A DNA stretch of 64,000 nt from Apoda limacodes (taxonomy: Eukaryota > Arthropoda > Insecta > Lepidoptera > Limacodidae), in contig OX291540.1 of NCBI GenBank assembly GCA_946406115.1, positions 7,746,563 to 7,810,562 on the forward strand, given 5' to 3'. Positions 55,529 through 64,000 of the stretch are shown here, piece after piece (the first letter of the stretch is position 1; every line of letters begins with the position of its first letter). Below the pieces are notes generated by a model. The model saw nothing but the letters and a program-made list of their open reading frames with translations. It ran no database searches and was not told the origin of the DNA. A program made the position numbers and the translations under genes.

Positions 55529-57692
55529 TGGTTTTTTACTTAGAGCTGAGTGCGTTCGGTTTAGGATAGATATGGAAGTATTAAGTCACATGATATTCAT
55601 TAAAAAAAATCGTCATTTTATTATCATCCACAACGAATTGTCAAGACTTCGGTTTCATTGGATTGGAATTTTGGATGTGGGGTTTTGGTAAATATCTAGT
55701 GTAAATTGCGTAATATTTACTTGCAGTTTCTAATTTACAGTGTGTATTAAAATCCTACATTAAGTTTTTAGTCTATTATATAAAATTAAAAGCTAACCAA
55801 ATGAAAGTGTCAAACATGTAATCTTTTTCTATAGTTTTTTTATTTACTGTTTTCTTTTTATTCATTCGTGATTTGTATAAAAAGTGAATGGATTAATAAC
55901 ATATGCGGTTCGTTTTTTATCCGTAAAAAACTGACTTTTTTTGCAGGCAACATAAATTTCATGTATAATTTCATGTATCGAGTGGTAGTAAAGGGTTTTC
56001 GAGGGTGCTGATTTCGAATTTTTTATCAGTTTTTTAAAATTCAAAGTGGCGGATCCAATATGACGTAATTTTTTTTTTGTTTAATAATTTTTCTCAAGAG
56101 AAGTTGCATGTACGGTACTTGCTGCCGAACCAATTTTTTACATGTATGTCAATTAATATCAAATCTTCATCAAATTCTACATTAGAACTGTAAACTTAAA
56201 AACTTTTAATCGCCTTTTGACACCCTTAATTCATTTCTGTCGCAGAAATGTTACAACGGTATTTTTTAATACAAAATTCCCCAACATCATAAACATATGA
56301 TTTTTATGACATGAAAATCTTAGTAGGGGTTTTTTACAAACTTGATATCAAAAATAAAGGTATCATTTTAATATAAACTTTTACCTTAATTATTGATTAC
56401 GTAAAGTTTATATTAAAATCGTAATAGTCCTATTGTAAAAATGTTATAATAGTATTTTTTCATATTAATTTGTTACACTCGGCCTTAAAATTATGCTCAT
56501 AACATTATAAACATGCGACTTATACATACATACACTTTCAACTTACTACCTCTTCATCGTCCTAATCCGTCCCTGACGGAAAATTCTTTCTCAGTGGATG
56601 TCTGTTCCCCAAAATAAATCAACATGCCAAATTTCAGCTACATAACTAGGTTAAGTAGTTTTTGAAATAACCGTGAGTCAGGTAGATATTTCGTCTAGCA
56701 CATTCGATCTGAATAAATATTGGTATTTAGTAACACGTATTTAGATGCCATTACATATAATATAATAGTAAAATCCATAATGACATCGTTATTGTCATGC
56801 AAAGTAAGACACAAAAAAACTAAACCAGTAAAATGGTGGCAGCCAATCCACTATGATCTCCCAAATCACCCTACACAGCTTCAGTTATCGTGATTCTTTA
56901 CATTATTGTTTGACTAGCGAGCGCATCGGCAGACCTAAGAACAAAAGCAGCAATAGATGATGATTATAAGTTAAATCTTAATTTAGTTGGTTAACACATT
57001 TCGGTTCCACAGTTTGCCGCTATTATTGTGCGACGTGTATGGTCTATTTACTAAGGCTATGGTTCAAAACCTGCCGAGTAATTATCGCCCGGTAAAGTTA
57101 AAATATCAACCTAGTTTGGAACGGGTGTTTGACAGTTCATTTTCACACTGACAGGAGTGAATTTCAACCTTTTCTATGGCAGTGTAAAGAATTCAACTTA
57201 ACAGTTGGAACATAACTCTACCCTGGGCGTCCCAAAACCACTTTTTTAGCTTCCTCGTTGCGATTTGGAACGCACCCTTAGAAGGGCATTAATATCAGGA
57301 TTTGATATACGCGAGCCCGAGTCAGTTGCAGTCTGTGGTGCCCAGCGCGGTGCCGCCGTGGCAGCGAGACTGTCCTATAATTTTACACACACATTTGCGC
57401 AGGTGCATACATGATCTTATAGCAATAGCAGTAGTAGGTAAATAAAGTTGTACTTTTTGGGCTTTATCCAAATATATAACTTTCATTGTGCACCGCTATT
57501 TTTAAAAATATTAACGATGTGAAGTCAGGGCCGTAGCTAAGGGGGGGCATTGTGGGGCAATGCCCTACCTTGAAATACTAATTCCCTACCTTAAAAGTAC
57601 CATAAACAAAGGTATAATAAATTGTTTTTTCCATACTATAAATTATTACCATTCTGCTGTTGTTTTCCCGCGATCCCACAAGGGAAAAGGGA

Positions 57693-57981
57693 ACATCTTC
57701 TGTTTATTGCATAAAACTGCTGGGAAATATGTTTTAATTGCACGAGTAGAACACCCACGTGACAGTTTCGATTACTTTTTTTTTAATATGTATAAATATG
57801 CGTCTGTAGCAACTCTACCTACCTGCTTTTAAATAAGCATTCTACTTTGTATAGTTTTTTTGCAATGAATTTAAATATGACTTTGAATAAAAAAAAATAA
57901 TCGAAATTGTCACGTGGGTGTTCTACTCGTGCAATTAAAACGTATTTCCCAGCAGTCTTATGTAAGAAACAGAAGATGCCA
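57693..57981. repeat. Inverted repeat with about 90-bp arms
   Basis: The left arm (57694-57786) contains gcacgagtagaacacccacg. The right arm (57890-57979) is its reverse complement with few changes. A roughly 100-base AT-rich loop lies between. Both arms give the same short peptide (LHKTAGKYVLIARVEHPRD) on opposite strands, which is a result of the inversion and not evidence of a gene. Confidence 0.8.
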
Positions 57982-58295
57982 CATTTTTGTACTACACTTA
58001 CTTGACGCTTAGTCGTTGATAAGCGAGCACGCAACTTTCTAGCTAAGCTAAAGCTGGTTTAGCCATCTTAGCTTAGCCTCAGCAAAAATCAGCTTTAGGA
58101 CTAACAGCTACACTAAAGGAGTTGGTACAGGTATTTGCACTCTCCCTCTCTTGTGCATTTATTCAAAACTAGGTGGCAACTCTCACCGATTTTAAATTTA
58201 TGATGTTTAACTGTTCCATTACACTATTTATTATTTCGTATATTTTACTTACAAATACAAATATGTTTAAGATCATTTAAAATTCTATTATTTTT

Positions 58296-58567
58296 TAGGG
58301 TTCCGTACCCAAAGGATAAAACGGGACCCTATTGCTAAGACTGTCCATCCGTCTGTCACCAGGCTGTATCTCATGAACCGTGACAGTTATACAGTTGAAA
58401 TTTTAACAGATGATGTATTTCTGTTGCCGCTATAACAACAAATACTAAAAAACAGAATAAAATATATATTTAAGGGGGCTCCCATACAACAAACGATATT
58501 TTATTGCCGTTTTTATAGATGGTACGGAACCATTCATGCGCGAGTCCGACTCGCACTTTGCCGGTTT
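58296..58567 (-). repeat. gggttccgta-family repeat, complete
   Basis: It runs from ttttagggttccgtacccaa to gcgagtccgactcgcacttt, reverse-complementary to the 15041-15323 copy over its whole length. Confidence 0.8.
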
Positions 58568-58790
58568 TTAGGGTTCCGTAGCTAAATGGCAAAAAACGGA
58601 ACCCTTATGGATTCGTCATGCCTGTCTGTCTGTCCGCCCGTATGTCACAGCCACTTTTTTCCGAAACTATCCTTTCGATTTTTAGCTTTTGTAGCTAATC
58701 GATAATATTTTTGCCGTGTTACAAATCAATAACTGTCACTCTCGTGTCTGTGAGGAAACCCTCGATATTTATCAAGAGGGAAATAAAATA
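58568..58790 (-). repeat. gggttccgta-family fragment of the long variant
   Basis: tagggttccgtagctaaatg, then gattcgtcatgcctgtctgt, matches the opening of the long copy at 5120. It is followed by an (AAATA)n microsatellite at about 58776-58803. It is placed directly after a complete copy in the same orientation. Confidence 0.65.
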
Positions 58791-59859
58791 AAATAAAATA
58801 AAATAGAAAGAACAATAATATTTTATTAATTACGCAGATATTTTATTTATTTATTCATTGAAACGGCTGAGAAAAACAACCGTTACATTATAGAATTATA
58901 ATATAGAATATTCTCGTAAAAATATTACTGTCACTTGGACCCAAGCCTATCGGAAGAAGTAAATAGAAATTCCCATTAATGCATTTCCCGATTTGGTCAG
59001 CCAAGTATATGAAACATTGTGTTGACATTATGTCAACTGAAAAATAAAAACAAAAAGCTAAAGAGGCACTTAAGATATTAAAATTTTGTCTGTGAGTGGG
59101 TGTGTATGTTTGAACGTGTTTGTGTATGGTATGTTTATGGATTTGAGTTTACATGAGTGTAAGTGTGGGTGTTTGTAATTATGGAAAAAAATCATCAATC
59201 AAAAATCAAATTCAAGATCAAAATCATTGGTTAAATTATTAAATATTTTTTACGTACCTACTTCTTTTCTAATTTTTTTTCAAGTAGAAAATCATGACCT
59301 TACAGTTCTTAGCTAGGACTCCGGAATAACATCAGGGCGAACACTGATTTCTGGCGACAATACTAATAGTTAACCATAATTTCCGTCTCGTCAAGTTCAG
59401 ATTACGATAATGTCTACAATAAAATTAAATCAACCTTAACGCCGTTCACACAATATCCCTTCTGATTTAGATTTAGAGATCATTTATTTTCAGTTTCTGC
59501 TGCTTCCAGGGGGATTTGTACACTCATTGTGACCATAGTACATTTAAGTCTTTATCACTTTGATCCAGCGAAAGTAGATACAGCATCAGTAACAAATGAA
59601 ACACCAAACGTTCGACCTTAGGACAGACTACTTTTCTGTCTTCTGCATAGTCTGGCTGTAATACTAATGATACTATAGCTTTTTTAAAAACTAACATGTT
59701 AGGTACGTGATTCACTTTTATTTTAATCAGATCTCGAGACCGACTTGGAGACAATAGTCCAAAGTTTTGCTTCTGCTGCTGTTTGTAGTCGTATGATACG
59801 ATACACACTTCTAACCCTTTGAAAGTATTTTGGAAAATTTCTGATGGAGGATGCGAACA

Positions 59860-60060
59860 AAATTTTATAGGTACCATCATCAACATAAAAGGCGTGTTTC
59901 ACCAGTTTCAAATTCACATAAATTTTTTTTCTTTAAAAGTTTAAGTTTTAAAACCACTTCATTGATGTTGGACCACCTCAGGAGCTTACTCTTTCGAATG
60001 AAATCGGATTACAATTGACGGTGAAATCGGTTGACATACATTAAAAAAAAATATACCCGT
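59860..60060 (+). repeat. Dispersed AT-rich repeat (shared with 24050-24360)
   Basis: catcaacataaaaggcgtgt, ttcaccagtttcaaat, ctttaaaagtttaagtttta and accacctcaggagc match the intronic copy at 24 kb in order and spacing. Function and autonomous partner are unknown. Confidence 0.55.
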
Positions 60061-61703
60061 CGAACATAGAACATTTTTAACAGCTCAAGAATAGTAGGTA
60101 GAATGTATGTCAAGTCTGGACTCCTAGCTGGCCACGGTGTTGGGTCCTCCTCTTGCGATTCACTTATTTGCAAAATTTGTATTAAGCCACTCTCAAAACT
60201 TAATTTGATATCTATTTGATTGTTTTTTTATGTATTCTGACCCAAGTGATAAATTTGACGCTCTATTACCATTATTTTTAATACTGGTAAGTAGTGGTTC
60301 ATCAAAGTTTTTTCTGAGAATCCTGAAAATACCCTAGCTTGTTGTACCTTTTTAGAAAGGTAAGGAACCGTAGATATTTTTACAAAAATGTGCAGCACAA
60401 CTGTCATAGACTTTTTTTCTGATATTGAAGAAAGGAATAGCTATTTTTCCAAATTTATTTCTTTTTTATACTGTTCATCGCCTACTACGACTCAGTTGGT
60501 ACAAGTACTTGCAATTTTAGTTTTCATAATAATTAAGCAACTAATCTTCTACACAAAAATAGCAAAACTTAATAAGTTAGAGACACAAAACACAAAAACA
60601 ATAGGGACAATAGACAAAAATAACGGCAATTTAATAAACAATAATTCAAAGTACTATAACTGAAGAACGGTTAAGTTTAGGGTGCGGTGTTTCATAGTCA
60701 AATCAGTCAGAAATGATGGAAATTACATCCTCTTAAAGGATATAGGTCGACTTAACCTTTAATCCTGTATATATAATTTAATTAATGTATATTATCTTTG
60801 GTATAAATCCTATAATATTCTATTGGCCTCCTCATACTACAAATGTAACTACAAAAGTAAGTGGCGGGCTGAAGCTCCTACAAGTAAAGTTAAATTTTGT
60901 GTGTATTGGTGTAATTTATCAATAACCCATATACTTCTTCATTTATTGATCCTTACTTAAGCCTATCTCTTGTTTTTTTAGTTATTGCTCCTCACTTAAA
61001 CCTGATTATTTGCTGATTTAGTTATTGCTCTCTTCATAAGTCTGTTTTCTTGATACTTTATAAATCTGATACTAAAGATATTGTGTAATAAAACAGCATG
61101 GCCGTTTTGTTCAAAGTCATTTTTAATGTGGTCTATTGTTATATGGGTCATTGAACTGCTGTAACAAGTTGCACAACCATATTGTTATAGTATTACTGTC
61201 CTATGCTATTGTTTTATAAACTAACTGTGCCACCAACCGGCTTTGACATAGTCATTGTTTAATGTTCTAATAAAAAAAAACTTTTGGCTTGCGTAGGTAT
61301 ATGGTTCCATATTTCTACTCGGTCCAAAAAAGAGACTTGATTGTAAGATTACTTTAAATCCTTCTTCTGTCTGTCTCTATATTTGGTTTATGATTTTTTT
61401 TAAAGTAAGGAAATAAGGACCCCACCCCTTTTTTAAGGGAGCTTGTTTTATTTAGGGTATAGGTATGACTCCGTTTTTGTGCAAATTGTGTGGCAAAACC
61501 ATTGCATCTGAAGAATTATAAACAAATATATGTTATAAAACTTGCTTTTATCTAGTGCATTACCTTACTAAGTGATACTCAGTTATTGTATTTAATGCAA
61601 AAAATAAATATTGGTTTGCATTTGGTTGTGATGAAAATCGATTAAATAATTTTTAGAATTGGTGGTTATCTAGTGCATTGACAATAAATTGTAGCAAAAA
61701 GTA
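60061..61703. other. FN3-gene intron 1, nothing recognised
   Basis: This is AT-rich. The plus frame at 60388-60663 has a hydrophobic stretch (VLAILVFIIIKQLIF) but no homology that I recognise and no convincing splice sites. Confidence 0.5.
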
Positions 61704-62125
61704 AAAAAATCGGCCAAGTGCGAGTCGGACTCGCGCACTAAGGGTTCCGTACCATTATCTATAAAAACTACGTTTGTTGTATGGGAGCCCCCCTTAAATA
61801 TTTGTTTTATTTTAATTTAAATATTTATTTTTAAAGTGACTATATACTAAATATTCTGTGAATATTTTGAGCGTCTACCTGTTGCAGTTATCAATATCGA
61901 GCATAATCGAGCAAATAGAACACGTTTGTTGAAGCCCCCTTAAATATTTATTGTATTCTGTTTTTTAGTATTTGTTGTTATAGCGGCAACAGAAATCATC
62001 TTCTGTGAAAATTTAAACTGTCTTACTATCACGTTCATAAGATACAGTCTGGTGGTGGACGGACGTCGGACAGCAAAGTCTTAGTAATAGGGTTCCGCTA
62101 ATTACCCTTTGGATACGTAACCCTA
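61704..62125 (+). repeat. gggttccgta-family repeat with internal insertion
   Basis: It opens aaaatcggccaagtgcgagt and closes ttggatacgtaaccctaaaa. The block atgggagcccccttaaata near 61780 reappears as gaagcccccttaaatattta near 61936, so part of the inside is duplicated around an insert. Confidence 0.7.
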
Positions 62126-63279
62126 AAATTGTAACTACAAAATGATAAATACGTTTAAGTATAAACTGTAGCAAAAAGTCAAAAAAATGTAAGTACAAAA
62201 TCATAAATACGTTAAATTCCTTTAAAAAAATTCAAAGTTTCATGCCGTCATTATGAATAAGAATAAGAATAATTTTATTATTATGGCACAAATAACTTAT
62301 ACATTTTCATCTCACTGTCTCGGAAAGGTTCACTTTGTCGTTTGAAATCTGATTAAATCTGCGTGGAAAAGCCTACTTCATCCACTAGCGCGCAAATTCT
62401 TTTTTTTAAATTCTACAAAAACAAATATGATAAAACCGTCCGAAATGTTCGTCCTTACTACTATATCCATGAGCGATCCGTTTATAACACTTTAGTTTAA
62501 TTTTTGATACATTAAAGATAATTCATTGTAGTTAGTTAAATTTTAAAAACAACAAGAATAAATAAGTTTTAAGTATAATTTATATTTTAAGAATTTTAAA
62601 ATTGGCATGGTACAAATACGGAACGCACCTTACAAAAAGGAAAAGAAACATTTATTTGAAATTATGTAGAAGGTACATTATTTTGGTTGTTTTAACTATA
62701 GACATATTACTTTTACTAAATAAACTTAATTCATAATTAAAAAACATGAGTAACTCCACCAGTGACTTAAAATACCTTAGTTTATCCGCGACAAACTTCA
62801 AACTTCCAGTGATTGTCCGATCAGAATCTGATTTGGGAACAAAAAAATAAAAGTCTTTACACGGTTAAGAGGTACACAAAGAACAAAAACCCGTAAAATG
62901 CCCGTGATACCCAGCAGCCCCCGAGAATCAATCCAAATTTGTTTATCAAAAATTATTCGATTATGATGAAACAAAATTTAATTGGGTTCTCAAGGGAATT
63001 TAATCAAATCTCTTAAATTAAAAAAAATTAAGGTGGCGTCCATTGTTTTGATAAACCCTTGGATTTCGATTTAACGAATTTTTGTTTGGTTTTGTTTTCG
63101 AGGATGCTGAATTAATAACTTTTGTTTAGAAACAAGTCACTTGTGCGGTTGTAGTTACTGAACCATTTTTTTTACATAATATCTTGTGAAGTGAGTGATA
63201 AAAATCACAATTAAAAACCATTCTTTGAAATTGTCTTAACAAGCTAAGCCATTAATTTTAACTAAACCGTTTGTTTCAG
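62126..63279. other. End of FN3-gene intron 1
   Basis: This is AT-rich intron ending with a pyrimidine-rich acceptor (ccgtttgtttcag) at 63279. No other exon was recognised in it. Confidence 0.6.
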
Positions 63280-63996
63280 TTCCGTCTGCACCCCAAAACT
63301 TGACAGCTTATTCTGTGACTGCCTATGAGATCCGCCTATCATGGACACCGCCTTCAGACTTTACAATCGAAACGCTGTCTATGCCCAATACTGCAGCTTC
63401 AGACCCGAGCACCAATCCATCGAACCCATCCACTGACGAAATTACAACCAAAAACCCACAGCTGCAATCCGACGAGCCCCGAGAACAACAAAACATGTTA
63501 TCAGACGCTCTAATAAATCCTGAACATTTTAGAAATGCAGAATACACCACTTCTGAAAGAGACTGGTATAAAAATGATAAGTTAAAATACAATGATGAAT
63601 TCTCATCTTCGGGAGTGTTGTTTGATAGGAAGAAAAGAGACTTAAGATCTCATAGGCATAGAAAAAGGCGCCAAGAAAGCAATACGACCGATACGAAGCA
63701 ATTGCAAAAGCGCGAAGACAGCAAACAGACATATCAAGTATCTCCTCTTGCAGAGGCTAAGAAGTCACTCCCTCTTAAAGATTTAAGGCGTGTTGTGTAC
63801 GTGTTGTATTATGAAAAAGGTGGTCCGAAATATGATCCAGTCTCAGGAGATCGGTTACAGAGTTCCGAAAATGTTAAGGAGAAAAATTACTTCCCAAGTG
63901 ATATGGGTATGGACGGAAAAATAGAGCATTTGACTCTAGTCAATTCAGCTGGATTGTTAACGAAAGTTGTTGCATACCGGCTAATAAAAGATATAA
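63280..63996 (+). CDS. FN3-domain exon with long polybasic insertion (partial gene)
   Basis: The acceptor ttgtttcag precedes 63280. The frame stays open to the window edge, with a possible phase-1 donor (ataa|gtaa) at 63996. It begins PSAPQNLTAYSVTAYEIRLS followed by WTPP, the A and B strands of an FN3 domain. RVVYVLYYEKGG near the end looks like strand C. About 150 residues lie between them. They are hydrophilic and contain the clusters DRKKRD and HRKRRQ, both fitting the furin consensus. Insulin-receptor-type kinases carry a furin site in an insertion within an FN3 domain, and ROS/Sevenless proteins have N-terminal FN3 domains. Either could be related, but I cannot assign the gene. Confidence 0.7.
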
Positions 63997-64000
63997 GTAA

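Larger units (their letters stand above)
54241..57300. other. FN3-gene intron 1, mainly anonymous
   Basis: Apart from SINE and gggttccgta-family fragments at 55268-55350 and 55468-55528, this is AT-rich sequence without supported features. Confidence 0.5.

Noticed and set aside
57560..58034. Two frames on opposite strands sharing LHKTAGKYVLIARVEHPRD
   Set aside because: They come from the arms of an inverted repeat; the DNA is equally conserved at all codon positions, so there is no sign of coding.
59524..59886. 120-codon minus-strand frame (MLMMVPIKFCSHPPSE...)
   Set aside because: It partly overlaps the dispersed repeat shared with 24 kb, and no domain or splice sites support it as a gene.

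Overview
The window is nuclear DNA of a moth or butterfly (Lepidoptera). The evidence is AT-rich sequence, small exons in long introns with GT-AG splice sites, and a repeat load typical of that order: CR1/Jockey/RTE LINEs, RTE-tailed and tRNA-derived SINEs, a dispersed repeat whose ends read gggttccgta/tacggaaccct, piggyBac-type and foldback MITEs. There are no operons, ribosome binding sites or CRISPR arrays.

Left half, minus strand (378-29507): twenty coding exons of a receptor-type protein tyrosine phosphatase that I identify as the Ptp69D orthologue. Exon borders were placed by hand. All nineteen internal junctions keep phase and give one open frame of about 1184 codons: Ig - Ig - FN3 - FN3 - FN3 - cysteine-containing membrane-proximal region with a furin-like RKRR - transmembrane helix - catalytic PTP domain D1 ([10 protein letters not shown] intact) - start of PTP domain D2. 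The rest of D2 lies off the left edge. The signal-peptide exon was not found; it should lie to the right of 29507.

Middle (29.5-44.9 kb): mostly transposon debris. It holds a dead Jockey-clade LINE on the minus strand with tandem 450-bp 5' monomers, a dead Jockey-clade LINE on the plus strand, a decayed CR1-like copy with nested inserts, SINEs, a minisatellite and a GC-rich dispersed repeat.

Right part, plus strand: a second cell-surface or secreted gene starts at 44937 with a signal-peptide exon. Its next recognised exon (63280-~63996) encodes an FN3 domain carrying a long polybasic insertion, and it runs off the right edge. The splice phase (1) matches across the 18-kb intron. That intron contains an apparently intact CR1-like LINE ORF2 (988 codons), a transposase fossil, another Jockey fossil, a 5S rRNA-derived fragment and several inverted repeats.

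The two host genes run away from each other (divergent). Both encode FN3-containing surface proteins, but nothing in the sequence shows that they work together. I saw no clearly new biological system. The points most worth checking are a retroposon that ends at a Ptp69D splice donor, the FN3 insertion with two furin-type sites, the intact LINE, and the tandem 5' monomers of the Jockey-like element.
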